Assembly (NCBI RefSeq): GCF_029946005.1
Contig: NZ_JAQSDR010000037.1
Location: forward strand, 92,991 to 156,990
DNA from: Aquabacterium sp.
GTDB taxonomy: Bacteria; Pseudomonadota; Gammaproteobacteria; Burkholderiales; Burkholderiaceae_C
Reading direction: 5' to 3'
DNA length: 64,000 nt
Under the pieces are notes generated by a model. That model saw nothing but the letters and a program-made list of their open reading frames with translations. It searched no databases and was not told where the DNA came from. The position numbers were made by a program, and so were the translations under genes. Positions 1 to 8,694 of the stretch are shown here, in pieces (positions within the stretch are counted from its first letter, which is position 1; each line of letters opens with the position of its first letter).

Positions 1-873
1 GATCTTGCCCTCCTTGTACCAGGCCGCCAGCTGCATCAGGCAAGCCGCGTTGTTCTGCGGTTCGCGCTTGGCGAACTCGCCCCAGAACACGCCCATGATC
101 GAGGCGCCCTTCAGCAAGGCCAGGTTCAAGGGCAGGGCCGGGATCGTGCCGTTGGCAAAGCCGATGACCAGGTAGCGGCCGCGCCAGCCGATCGATCGGA
201 AGGCGGCCTCGGTCAGGTCGCCGCCCACCGGGTCATAGACCACATCGGGGCCTTTGCCACCGGTCAGCGTCTTCAACTCGTCGCGCAAATTGCCGGTGCT
301 GTAGTTGATGGTCTCGTCGGCGCCCAATTGCTTGCACAGCGCGCACTTTTCATCGCTTGATGCGGCGGCGATCACCTTGGCGCCTGCGGCCTTGGCGATC
401 TGGATGGCCGCGGTCCCCACGCCCCCTGCGGCACCCAGCACCAGCACGGTTTCCCCAGCCTTCAAGGCGGCGCGGTCCATCAGTGCGTGGTACGAGGTGC
501 CATAGGTGCACAGGAACGCTGCCGCATCTTCAAATGAAAACGCGGGCGGCAGCGGCATCAGCATGGCGGCCGGTGCCACCGTGTGGGTGCCAAACCCGCC
601 CGTGCCGGCAAAGCCTGCCACCGAGGTGCCCACCGCCAGGTGCTTGACGCCTTCTCCCACCGCTTCGACCACGCCCGCGAACTCGGCGCCGGGCACAAAC
701 GGTGGATTGGGCTTCATCTGGTACTTGCCCTGCACGATCAGCAGGTCGGGAAAGTTCAGGCTGGCGGCCTTGATGGCCACGCGCACTTCGCCCTTGCCAG
801 GCTCAGGCGTCGGGGCTTCTTTCCAGGTCAGGGCATCGACGCCGGTGGGGTTGTCGCAAATCCAGGCTTGCAT
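1..873 (-). CDS. NADPH:quinone oxidoreductase family protein (3' end outside window)
   Basis: Translating the minus strand from the ATG at 873 gives an open frame of 291 codons that runs off the left edge, so the C-terminus is missing. The protein starts MQAWICDNPTG and has the medium-chain dehydrogenase layout: an N-terminal GroES-like domain and then a Rossmann nucleotide-binding motif, GAAGGVG, near residues 147-153. The zinc ligands of alcohol dehydrogenases are not seen, which fits the zinc-independent quinone/enoyl reductase branch that uses NADPH to reduce quinones or enones in the cytosol. The frame is absent from the ORF track, presumably because it has no stop in the window. It lies 31 bases upstream of the end of the metallopeptidase gene on the same strand, so co-transcription is possible. 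The exact substrate cannot be told from the sequence. Confidence 0.85.
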   Translation of the reverse strand, partial: MQAWICDNPTGVDALTWKEAPTPEPGKGEVRVAIKAASLNFPDLLIVQGKYQMKPNPPFVPGAEFAGVVEAVGEGVKHLAVGTSVAGFAGTGGFGTHTVAPAAMLMPLPPAFSFEDAAAFLCTYGTSYHALMDRAALKAGETVLVLGAAGGVGTAAIQIAKAAGAKVIAAASSDEKCALCKQLGADETINYSTGNLRDELKTLTGGKGPDVVYDPVGGDLTEAAFRSIGWRGRYLVIGFANGTIPALPLNLALLKGASIMGVFWGEFAKREPQNNAACLMQLAAWYKEGKI

Positions 874-904
874 GGGTGGTGTCTCCTCGGTCTATGCCTT
901 GTCG

Positions 905-1819
905 TCAAACAGGCTGTTTGGTGAAGGTGTTGCATTGGTTGATCTCGCCGCTTTCAAAGCCCCGCTTGAACCAGCTCACGCGCTGTTGGCTGCTGCCATG
1001 GGTGAAGCTCTCCGGCACCACCTGGCCTTGTGATTTGCGCTGCAGCGTGTCGTCGCCAATCTGCGATGCGGCATTCAGCGCTTCTTCGATGTCGCCCGCC
1101 TCAATGATCTGGCGCGAGCGCTGAGCATGGTTGGCCCACACGCCCGCAAAGCAATCGGCTTGCAATTCAAGGCGCACGCTCATGGCGTTGTACTGGGCTG
1201 TGCTCAGGCGACCGCGCGCCTCGTCCAGCTTGGCCGAGGTGCCCAACAGGTTCTGAACGTGGTGGCCCACCTCATGGGCGATGACGTAGGCTTGGGCAAA
1301 GTCGCCGGGCGCGCCCAGGCGCTCGCGCAGGGTGTCGTAAAAGGCCAGATCGACGTAGACCTTGTGGTCGGCCGGGCAGTAGAACGGGCCCATGGCCGAT
1401 TCGCCCCGGCCGCAAGCGGTGGTGGTCGCGCCGCGAAAAATCTTCAGCTTCGGGTTCTCGTAGGTGCCGCCGGCTTGTTTGAAGATTTCGCCCCAAACGT
1501 CTTCGGTGTCGGCCAGCACCGTGGCCACAAACTGCACCTGCGGGTCCTGGCTTGGCCCTTGCGGCGTGGTCGGGGCCGTGGGGTCGCTCACTTGTGACGG
1601 GGGTGGGTTGGTCAGCGCGCCACTACCGCCACTCAGCATGCTGAGCACCGTCATGGGGTTGATGCCCAGAAAATAGCTCGCCACCAAGGCAATGGCCACG
1701 GTGCCCAAACTCAAGCCGCCGCCGCCGATGGAGAAGCCCTGTCGGCCTCCACCACCATCCGAGGCCTCGTCTCGTGCGTCTTCGACGTTGTCGCTTTGGC
1801 GGTTGCCTTTCCAGCGCAT
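905..1819 (-). CDS. ypfJ: Neutral zinc metallopeptidase, YpfJ family
   Basis: This 304-residue protein has the architecture of the YpfJ/putative neutral zinc metallopeptidase family: a Gly-rich charged N-terminus, one membrane segment near residues 38-60 (AIALVASYFLGI), a Pro/Thr-rich linker and a periplasmic domain. The HEVGHH motif supplies two zinc ligands and the catalytic Glu, and LELQADC further on supplies the likely third ligand. The family is widespread in proteobacteria and its physiological substrate is not established. The ATG at 1819 is the first and only sensible start; nadB is read divergently from about 100 bases away. Family assignment is firm; substrate is unknown. Confidence 0.9.
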   Translation of the reverse strand: MRWKGNRQSDNVEDARDEASDGGGGRQGFSIGGGGLSLGTVAIALVASYFLGINPMTVLSMLSGGSGALTNPPPSQVSDPTAPTTPQGPSQDPQVQFVATVLADTEDVWGEIFKQAGGTYENPKLKIFRGATTTACGRGESAMGPFYCPADHKVYVDLAFYDTLRERLGAPGDFAQAYVIAHEVGHHVQNLLGTSAKLDEARGRLSTAQYNAMSVRLELQADCFAGVWANHAQRSRQIIEAGDIEEALNAASQIGDDTLQRKSQGQVVPESFTHGSSQQRVSWFKRGFESGEINQCNTFTKQPV

Positions 1820-1924
1820 GGTTTAACTCCGAAAGTGAGGCCGCCAAAAAGGGCGGTGCGTGGGAATGGTAGCAGTGACTAAAATGGGCGATTGACCGCC
1901 TTTGCGACCTCGTCGCCCATTTGC

Positions 1925-3562
1925 ATGCCAGACCAACTTTCGGCCTCACAACTCCCCGTCGTCATCATCGGCGCGGGCCTGGCCGGTCTCACCGTGGCGC
2001 TGCACCTGGCCGAGACGCAACCCGTCATCGTCCTGGCCAAGCGCCAGCTGGAAGAAGCCGCCACCGCCTGGGCGCAGGGCGGCATCGTCGGCGTGCTGGG
2101 CAACGATGACAGCATCGGCTCCCACGTTCGGGATACCCAGGAGGCTGGCGCGGGTTTGGTCGATGAACACACGGCCGAGTTCATCGCCCGCCACAGTGCC
2201 CGCGCGGTGCAATGGCTGGTCGAACGCGGTGTGCCGTTTTCAGCCGACCCAGAAGGCCCCCTTGGCTTGCACCTGACCCGCGAAGGTGGCCACGCCGTGC
2301 GCCGCATCGCCCACGCGGCCGATGCCACCGGCAAAGCCATCCACGATGTCCTCCTGGAAGAGGTTAAGCGCCATCCCAACATCAGCATGCGCGAACGCTG
2401 GATGGCGGTGGACCTGATCACCGACCGGCACCTGCGCAAGGGCGGCGCCACCTCCGCCAACACGCAACGCTGCCACGGCATTTACGCGCTCGACATCGAA
2501 ACCCAACGCGTTGAAACACTGGCGGCCTCGGCCGTTGTGCTGGCCACTGGCGGCGTGGGCAAGGTCTACCGCTACACCAGCAACCCCGACACCGCCACCG
2601 GAGACGGCATCGCCATGGCCTGGCGGGCGGGCTGCCGGGTCGGCAACATGGAATTCATCCAGTTCCATCCGACTTGCCTGTACCACCCACAAGAGCGCAG
2701 CTTCCTGATCACCGAGGCAATGCGCGGCGAGGGCGCCATCCTGCGCCTGCCCGATGGCACCCGCTTCATGCCTTCGCATGACGAGCGCGGCGAACTGGCC
2801 CCGCGCGACATCGTCGCCCGCGCCATCGACTTCGAGATGAAAAAGCACGGCCTGGACCACGTCTGGCTTGACGCCACGCACTTGGGCGAGGCCTTCCTCA
2901 AAGAGCACTTTCCGACCATCCACGCGCGCTGCCTGACCTTGGGCATCGACATCGCCAAGCAGTTCATCCCGGTGGTGCCTGCTGCGCACTACACCTGTGG
3001 TGGCGTGGTCACTGACCTGCAAGGTCGCACGGATTTACCGGGCCTGTATGCCGTGGGCGAGACCACTTACACCGGCCTGCATGGTGCCAATCGCCTGGCC
3101 AGCAATTCCTTGCTGGAGTGCGTGGTGCTGGGCCGCACTTGCGCGGACGACATCCAGGCTCAGCAGCCTCCAGAAGGTCCGGCTTTGCCCGGGTGGGACG
3201 AAAGCCAGGTGTCCGATGCCGATGAAGAGGTCGTGATCTCGCACAACTGGGACGAGCTGCGCCTGGTGATGTGGAACTACGTGGGCATCGTGCGCACCAC
3301 GCGCCGCCTGGAGCGCGCGTTGCACCGCATCAAGCTGCTGCGCAGCGAGATCGACGACTATTACGCGGCCTTCCGTGTCAGCCGCGATTTGCTGGAGCTG
3401 CGCAACCTCGTTGACTGTGCCGAGCTGATCGTGCGATCGGCCCTGTCGCGCCAGGAAAGCCGCGGCCTGCATTACAGCCGCGACTACCCGCGCACCTTGC
3501 CAGTCAGTTTCCCCACCATCCTGAGCAAGAAGCCCAAGAAGCGCGACGCCTGGTTGCCGTGA
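1925..3562 (+). CDS. nadB: L-aspartate oxidase
   Basis: NadB oxidises L-aspartate to iminoaspartate with FAD, the first step of de novo NAD synthesis; NadA then condenses the product with dihydroxyacetone phosphate. The FAD-binding motif IIGAGLAGL sits near the N-terminus, and the succinate dehydrogenase/fumarate reductase flavoprotein signatures follow: HYTCGGV, GLYAVGE and [15 protein letters not shown]. The C-terminal helical domain typical of the family is present. The ORF track begins at a TTG (1892); I prefer the ATG at 1925, which gives 545 residues and places the dinucleotide motif at the usual distance from the start. nadC and nadA lie just downstream in the opposite orientation, so the three NAD genes are clustered but not a single operon. 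Confidence 0.95.
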   Translation: MPDQLSASQLPVVIIGAGLAGLTVALHLAETQPVIVLAKRQLEEAATAWAQGGIVGVLGNDDSIGSHVRDTQEAGAGLVDEHTAEFIARHSARAVQWLVERGVPFSADPEGPLGLHLTREGGHAVRRIAHAADATGKAIHDVLLEEVKRHPNISMRERWMAVDLITDRHLRKGGATSANTQRCHGIYALDIETQRVETLAASAVVLATGGVGKVYRYTSNPDTATGDGIAMAWRAGCRVGNMEFIQFHPTCLYHPQERSFLITEAMRGEGAILRLPDGTRFMPSHDERGELAPRDIVARAIDFEMKKHGLDHVWLDATHLGEAFLKEHFPTIHARCLTLGIDIAKQFIPVVPAAHYTCGGVVTDLQGRTDLPGLYAVGETTYTGLHGANRLASNSLLECVVLGRTCADDIQAQQPPEGPALPGWDESQVSDADEEVVISHNWDELRLVMWNYVGIVRTTRRLERALHRIKLLRSEIDDYYAAFRVSRDLLELRNLVDCAELIVRSALSRQESRGLHYSRDYPRTLPVSFPTILSKKPKKRDAWLP

Positions 3563-3580
3563 CTTTTCGGGTTTGAGCCT

Positions 3581-3865
3581 TCAGCGTCGCGCCCGCATCG
3601 CGAATCGCGCCTGCACGAACTCGCAGGCATAGCGCACAGCGTCGGCAATGGCGATCTCGTTGTCGGCCCGCTCTTTCTCGGTCAGGTAGAAAGCCAGGTC
3701 GACCTCGTGGCGGATGTAGCGCGTGGGCAAATGATTGAGCGCCACGCAGGCCACGTCCGGCAATTGCTCTTCGGTCAGCAGGGGGTATTGGTGGGCGATG
3801 TCCACCACGGCCTCGAAGACCTGGCGTTCAAAATAGTTGCGAAGCGATGAGAAATCGGCAGGCAT
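3581..3865 (-). CDS. ComFB-like small protein
   Basis: This 94-residue protein resembles the late competence protein ComFB family. Conserved features include the stretch VALNHLPTRYIRHEVD, the helix-rich layout and an acidic start. ComFB-like domains have no settled enzymatic role; members in other bacteria have been proposed to bind cyclic dinucleotides. It converges on nadB (18 bases between the stops), and its own promoter would lie in the 117 bases between 3866 and the end of nadC. It has no obvious metabolic link with the NAD genes. Recognition rests on the motif and length only. Confidence 0.7.
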   Translation of the reverse strand: MPADFSSLRNYFERQVFEAVVDIAHQYPLLTEEQLPDVACVALNHLPTRYIRHEVDLAFYLTEKERADNEIAIADAVRYACEFVQARFAMRARR

Positions 3866-3982
3866 GGGCGGCCTCGTGCTTGAAGATCCGCCCAGTTTGT
3901 CTCATGCGGCTGGTTTGAAAACGCCTTGGCGGCCCTCGCAAGCCCGGGCTTTGTGCACTATGCCCGCCGCCGGGCCCTCAGC

Positions 3983-4891
3983 TCAGGTGCCCAGGCGCTC
4001 CAGCACGCGCAATGAGAAGTCCACGGCCTTGACGTCCTTGGTCAGCTTGCCGATCGAGATGCGGTCCACGCCGGTGCTGGCGATGCCGCGCAGCTGGTCC
4101 ATCGTCACCCCGCCCGAAGCCTCCAGCAGAGCCTGCCCTTGAGTCAGCTCCTGATTGACGGCGACGGCTTGGCGCATCAGGGCCAGGTCGAAGTTGTCCA
4201 ACAGGATGCTGACGGCGCCAGCACTCAAGGCTTCGCGCAGCTGGGCCAAGGTCTCAACTTCGATCTGGATGCTGATCTGCTCACGCAAAGGCTGGGCTTG
4301 CGCAGCCACCAGCGCCTGTGCATTGCGCAGCGCGTTCGTCACGCTGCCAGCGGCCGCGATGTGGTTTTCCTTGATCAGGATGCCGTCGTACAAGGCCAGG
4401 CGCTGGTTGGCACCGCCCCCCACACGCACAGCGTACTTCTGCGCCAGGCGCAGGCCGGGCAGGGTCTTGCGCGTGTCCAGCACCACGCAGCCGCGTGGGT
4501 TGGGCGAGGCACCTTCGATGGCCTGCATGTGAACGTGCGTCAAGGTGGCCACGGCCGACAAGGTCTGCACGAAGTTGATGCCAGGGCGCTCGGCAGTCAG
4601 CAGCGCGCGCGCGTCGGCCTCGATCAGGCAGACCTCTGTGTCGGGGGCCATCAAGGCGCCTTCTTCATAAGCCCAGGTGATCAAGGCCTTGGGATCGAGC
4701 TTGAACAGGCAACCTTCGAACCAGTCGCGACCGCACAGCACCGCTTGTTCGCGCACCAGCAGGCGGGCCTTCACGCGCTGGCCAGCGGGGACCAGTTGCG
4801 CGGTCCAGTCGCACACGCCCACGTCTTCGAACAGCGCGTCGCGGATGTTGCGCTCACGCGCCTCGGTCAGGGTTTCGTTGTGGTCGAACAT
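3983..4891 (-). CDS. nadC: Nicotinate-nucleotide pyrophosphorylase (carboxylating)
   Basis: NadC (quinolinate phosphoribosyltransferase) converts quinolinate and PRPP to nicotinate mononucleotide and CO2. The sequence shows family signatures such as HVHMQAIEGASPNPR, TRKTLPGLR, the KENHI motif and, near the end, EASGGVTMDQLRGIASTGVDRISIG, the phosphate-binding end of the alpha/beta barrel. The ORF track starts 41 codons earlier, inside nadA. I choose the ATG at 4891 (MFDHNETLTEARERN), which gives the usual length (302 residues) and a 25-base gap after nadA. The two genes therefore form a minus-strand operon nadA-nadC carrying the last two steps of quinolinate-to-NaMN synthesis. Confidence 0.95.
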   Translation of the reverse strand: MFDHNETLTEARERNIRDALFEDVGVCDWTAQLVPAGQRVKARLLVREQAVLCGRDWFEGCLFKLDPKALITWAYEEGALMAPDTEVCLIEADARALLTAERPGINFVQTLSAVATLTHVHMQAIEGASPNPRGCVVLDTRKTLPGLRLAQKYAVRVGGGANQRLALYDGILIKENHIAAAGSVTNALRNAQALVAAQAQPLREQISIQIEVETLAQLREALSAGAVSILLDNFDLALMRQAVAVNQELTQGQALLEASGGVTMDQLRGIASTGVDRISIGKLTKDVKAVDFSLRVLERLGT

Positions 4892-4916
4892 GGTGATGCA
4901 AGCAGGGCGCGGCTTA

Positions 4917-6038
4917 TCAAGCTGCGCCAATGTTGGGGACAAAGCCTTGTGCGGGTTTTTGAATGGCGGCAGGATGGCGAGCCACGAAATCGAGCATGCG
5001 GTCGATGCAACCATGCGCCTTGACGCGGATGGCCTCGTCGACCATCACCTCGCCGCTGCCTTTTTCCAGGCAGTCGAGCACGCCTTGCAGGGCGTTCATG
5101 GCCATCCAGGGGCAATGCGCGCAACTCTTGCAGGTGGCACTGTTGCCCGCGGTGGGCGCCTCGATCAGGCTTTTGGTCGGCGCCAGCTGGCGCATGCGGT
5201 GCAGGATGCCGTTGTCCGTGGCCACGATGAAGGTTTGCGCACTGGATTCGACCACGGCTTTGAGCAATTGCGAGGTCGAACCCACCACGTCGGCCAGGGC
5301 CACCACGCTCTCGGGCGATTCGGGGTGCACCAGGATAAGGGCCTCGGGGTATTGCTCGCGCATCAGTTGCAGTTCGACGCCTTTGAACTCGTCGTGCACG
5401 ATGCACTCGCCGTTCCACATCAGCATGTCGGCGCCAGTCTGGTTCTGGATGTAACGGCCCAGGTGGCGGTCAGGCGCCCACAGCACTTTTTCGCCTTGCG
5501 CCTTGAGGTGGCTGACGATGGCCAGCGCGCACGAACTCGTCACCATCCAGTCGGCCCGTGCCTTCACGGCGGCGCTGGTGTTGGCGTAGACCACGACCTT
5601 GCGGTCCGGGTGAGCATCGCAGAACTGGGCGAAATCGTCGGCCGGGCAGCCCAGGTCGAGTGAGCAAGTGGCGTCCAGGTCGGGCATCAGCACGCGCTTT
5701 TCAGGACTCAGAATCTTGGCCGATTCACCCATGAACTTCACACCGGCCACGATCAGGGTCTTGGCTGCATGGTCGCGCCCGAAGCGCGCCATCTCCAGCG
5801 AGTCGGACACGCAGCCACCGGTTTCCAGGGCCAGGTCTTGCAGGTCGCCATCGACGTAATAGTGGGCCACCAGCACGGCCTCGCGTTCCACCAGCAATTG
5901 CTTGATGCGCGCCTTGGTGGCTTCGCGCTGCAGGGGGCCCAGGGTCGCGGGCACCTTGGCCCAGGCGTGCGCTGTGCAACTGGCGCCAGTGGCGTCTTGG
6001 CGGGTGTAGTCGTAGACGACGGACTCGGGAGAACTCAT
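4917..6038 (-). CDS. nadA: Quinolinate synthase A
   Basis: NadA condenses iminoaspartate (from NadB) with dihydroxyacetone phosphate to give quinolinate, using a [4Fe-4S] cluster. The three-domain repeat fold is reflected in motifs such as [32 protein letters not shown] and [15 protein letters not shown]. Candidate cluster cysteines lie in that last motif, in TSSCALAIV and in [13 protein letters not shown]. The ORF track starts at a TTG (6047); the ATG at 6038 (MSSPESVV) is preferred and gives 373 residues, normal for the longer proteobacterial form. nadC follows after 25 bases. The promoter should lie in the roughly 90 bases before the next gene upstream. Confidence 0.95.
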   Translation of the reverse strand: MSSPESVVYDYTRQDATGASCTAHAWAKVPATLGPLQREATKARIKQLLVEREAVLVAHYYVDGDLQDLALETGGCVSDSLEMARFGRDHAAKTLIVAGVKFMGESAKILSPEKRVLMPDLDATCSLDLGCPADDFAQFCDAHPDRKVVVYANTSAAVKARADWMVTSSCALAIVSHLKAQGEKVLWAPDRHLGRYIQNQTGADMLMWNGECIVHDEFKGVELQLMREQYPEALILVHPESPESVVALADVVGSTSQLLKAVVESSAQTFIVATDNGILHRMRQLAPTKSLIEAPTAGNSATCKSCAHCPWMAMNALQGVLDCLEKGSGEVMVDEAIRVKAHGCIDRMLDFVARHPAAIQKPAQGFVPNIGAA

Positions 6039-6126
6039 GGTCGGCAATCTATCGTGCGCGGAAAAAGGGAATCACGGAGCGAACCGGCATGCTAGCCCAG
6101 ATGGCGCTGGGCGCGGGCGGTTGAGG

Positions 6127-6858
6127 TCATTGAGGGCGGCGCCTTCGGCGTTCCAGCGCCGCGACAATCTCGCAGGGTATCCAGACCGCGTAAAACGAAA
6201 AAATGATGTCGCTCAGGAAGTGTCCGCCCTGCATCATGCGGCCAAGGCCGATCAGGCTACCCATGAACAGCCCAATGAGCAGCCAGCGGCGGCGCCACAC
6301 AGGGCCCGCTGTCAGCCCCAGGCTCAGCAGCCAGAATCCGGTGGCGGCATGGCTGCTGACAAAACTGCGGTGAGTCGTGGCATCGGCCCCTTGCTGAAAC
6401 ACACCGTGAAAAGGCTGATCGCCCCCAAATTCGGCCACTTGCACAGGGCGAGGTCGCCCCACTGTGTTCTTGAACCAGACCTCCACCACCAATCCGGGCC
6501 CCAGCACGCCGCAAAGCACCGCCACCGCTGCCATGCGTCGCCACGGACCCCGGCATTGCACTGCGAGTTGTTCCCGGCCCTGCCAGCGCAGCAGGCGGGC
6601 CAGCAGTGGGCCCAGCAAGGCCAGGATCAACATCCCCGCGAGGATGGCTCGGCCGATCAGCGGCGTCCAGTGGTAGGACGCCTGCACCAGGGCATTTTGC
6701 GCATGGATGAAACCCAGGCCGGGCGTGTAGAGGTGCCCGGTCACCATCACGTCAATGCTGGGCACCTTGGCGAAGGCTACCGCGCAGAAGAAGAGCGCCC
6801 CCCACAGCCAGCGAACTTCTTTGCCCGCACGGTCACGTTCAATCGCCACGTTACTCAT
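6127..6858 (-). CDS. PAP2-family membrane phosphatase
   Basis: This 243-residue polytopic protein carries the three acid phosphatase motifs of the PAP2 superfamily: KNTVGRPRP (motif 1), SFVSSHAATG (motif 2, in place of PSGH) and GRMMQGGHFLSD (motif 3, with catalytic His and Asp). Hydrophobic helices fill the rest. Such enzymes remove phosphate from membrane lipids: undecaprenyl pyrophosphate, phosphatidate, or lipid A (LpxE/LpxF types). I choose the ATG at 6858 because it overlaps the stop of the upstream GT39 gene by 8 bases, which implies translational coupling, whereas the longer track start lies deep inside that gene. As the last gene of a lipid-sugar operon, a lipid A or polyprenyl phosphate phosphatase is the most attractive guess, but this is inference. 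Confidence 0.82.
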   Translation of the reverse strand: MSNVAIERDRAGKEVRWLWGALFFCAVAFAKVPSIDVMVTGHLYTPGLGFIHAQNALVQASYHWTPLIGRAILAGMLILALLGPLLARLLRWQGREQLAVQCRGPWRRMAAVAVLCGVLGPGLVVEVWFKNTVGRPRPVQVAEFGGDQPFHGVFQQGADATTHRSFVSSHAATGFWLLSLGLTAGPVWRRRWLLIGLFMGSLIGLGRMMQGGHFLSDIIFSFYAVWIPCEIVAALERRRRRPQ

Positions 6859-8662
6859 CACTGCTGGGGGTGGCGGCGCCGCTTTGCTCCAGGTATGACT
6901 TCTCGTCATAGCCCAGAAAACCGCGCAGGAAGAACACATGCAGCGCCAAATTGCGGTCAATGCCCGTGGGCACCACGACACTCTTCATTTCGCGAACGAT
7001 GGCAAAACGTTGAAGGATGGCCTTGGGGTTGGCCTCGTCGGTCACCAGCACCATGTCCTGCCCCACCTTGTTGCCCAGGCTTTGAGTGAGCTCGTAATGG
7101 TTCGTCTGCAGGTTTTTAGGGTTCCACGCCACCAACTTCGGATTGAACCGGCGCCAGTGGTAAGCCGTCTGGCTCAGCAGCAGGCGTTTGTCGGCCAGCA
7201 CGGGCAGGCCGGCGATGGTGGGTTCCTCCATGACGGGGGCCAGTTGGTCAAACGCTTCCTGCCAGCCGCGCATGCGCACCAGGATGTCGTACTTCGAAGA
7301 CAGGCTGTCGCCCCCGATGTCTTTGGCGTGCAGCACCAGGCTGGTCAAGACCAGGTTGCTGATCAGAACCACCGCCAGCCACTTGTTGGGGCGCGGCGCC
7401 GCCAAGGGGACCAGCGGCTGACTCAAACGCGAGGCCGCCAACATGGTCAGGCCGATCATGGCCGGGGCGGCCCAGTTGACATGGGCGTCGGCGTAGAAAG
7501 CCTGCGCCAGCGCCACCAGCAGCAAAGGAATGCTCAGCGCCCACAAGAAGCGGTAGGACGACATGGACGCCAGGTAATAAGCCGAAGTGCGGATGGCCTG
7601 AGGGCGGCCATCACCAGTGGCCGCATCGCGCGCACCCGGCATGTTCAACTGGCTGGGTGGCAATACGGGGCTGGATGAGCGCCATTGGCTTGGGGGCATC
7701 ATCTGGCTGGACGCAGCCCATTGGCTGGGTGGAATCGAGGCATTGCCCAAATTGGTGGCCTGCTGCTTGAGCAGCCACAAGGCAGCCAGCACCGTGACCG
7801 GGCCCAGCATCAGAATCTGTCCCAGTGCGAACGTGATCATCGGGAGCAAGCCACCATGGCGGCCGGACTGCGCGGTCAACTCGGCGGTGTGGTGAAGAGT
7901 CGGGAAGCCGTGTTGGGCATTCCACCAGAGATTGGGCGACACGATGATCATCGCGACCACCAAAGCGGCCCAGGGGCCGACGCGCAGCAAGCCGCGCTTG
8001 GGGCCATGCACGCCCCAAAGTGCCCACACGGCGGTCAGACCAAAGGCGGCCATGGTGTATTTGTCCATGATGCCCACGCCGACGACGGCGCCGCACAGCA
8101 CCCACAGGCCCAGCCGGTTGGTCACCTGTGCTCGCCAAAGGGCCCAGGCTGCCAGCGTCCAGCACAACATCAACGGGCCGTCCGTGCTGGCCACCAGGCC
8201 CAGCAAGCCCACCACGGGGGTAGTCAGGAACAAGGCGCCTGCGACCATGCCAGTGCGCACACCGCTGCTGGTGGGCCAAAGGGCACGCGCCAGGCCCACC
8301 ATGGCCACTGCGGTCAGTGGGTAGACCAGGATGGACAGGGCCTTGACACCCAGCACGCCAGACCCAAACAAGCTGGTGCTCAGTCCGACCAGGCCAGCGA
8401 TCAGTGGAGGCTTTGAAAAATAACCCCAACTCAAATGCCGCGACCAATCCCAGTACTGAGACTCGTCAAAGAACAAGGAGATGCCACTGTGAGTGATCAC
8501 CCAGAAGCGGTAGAGCGTCAAGACCACGGCCAGCGCCAACAATTTCCACATGCGCGGTCCCCACAGCCGAGGCCAGCGCTGACCCGATGGTCGGACGGGT
8601 GGGGCCATGGCGGCGGGCTTGTCCTGCGCGTCGGTCGCTTGATCAGACGTCTCTGTGTTCAT
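6851..8662 (-). CDS. ArnT-like glycosyltransferase family 39 membrane protein
   Basis: This 603-residue protein has many membrane helices and the GT39/ArnT signature near its N-terminus: LFFDESQYWDW, with the Asp-Glu pair in the first periplasmic loop, followed by GYFSKPPL. The family uses polyprenyl-phosphate sugars as donors and modifies lipid A or other envelope acceptors on the periplasmic side. The C-terminal part is soluble and periplasmic, with a long stretch starting near VLHAKD. An unusual loop of about 50 residues after the helix ending LWLLKQQ contains a 12-residue tandem repeat (see the repeat at 7646). It follows the GT2 gene, the likely supplier of its donor, after 32 bases and overlaps the PAP2 gene. 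Family is secure; sugar and acceptor are unknown. Confidence 0.88.
   Translation of the reverse strand: MNTETSDQATDAQDKPAAMAPPVRPSGQRWPRLWGPRMWKLLALAVVLTLYRFWVITHSGISLFFDESQYWDWSRHLSWGYFSKPPLIAGLVGLSTSLFGSGVLGVKALSILVYPLTAVAMVGLARALWPTSSGVRTGMVAGALFLTTPVVGLLGLVASTDGPLMLCWTLAAWALWRAQVTNRLGLWVLCGAVVGVGIMDKYTMAAFGLTAVWALWGVHGPKRGLLRVGPWAALVVAMIIVSPNLWWNAQHGFPTLHHTAELTAQSGRHGGLLPMITFALGQILMLGPVTVLAALWLLKQQATNLGNASIPPSQWAASSQMMPPSQWRSSSPVLPPSQLNMPGARDAATGDGRPQAIRTSAYYLASMSSYRFLWALSIPLLLVALAQAFYADAHVNWAAPAMIGLTMLAASRLSQPLVPLAAPRPNKWLAVVLISNLVLTSLVLHAKDIGGDSLSSKYDILVRMRGWQEAFDQLAPVMEEPTIAGLPVLADKRLLLSQTAYHWRRFNPKLVAWNPKNLQTNHYELTQSLGNKVGQDMVLVTDEANPKAILQRFAIVREMKSVVVPTGIDRNLALHVFFLRGFLGYDEKSYLEQSGAATPSSDE
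7646..7735 (-). repeat. 36-bp imperfect tandem repeat inside the GT39 gene
   Basis: Two and a half copies of a 36-base unit encode IPPSQWAASSQM, MPPSQWRSSSPV and LPPSQL. The repeat keeps the reading frame and sits in a predicted cytoplasmic loop between membrane helices. It looks like an in-frame expansion; the copies have diverged by several substitutions. Confidence 0.85.
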
Positions 8663-8694
8663 GGTCGATGAGGCAAATGTGATTTGGACAGGCC

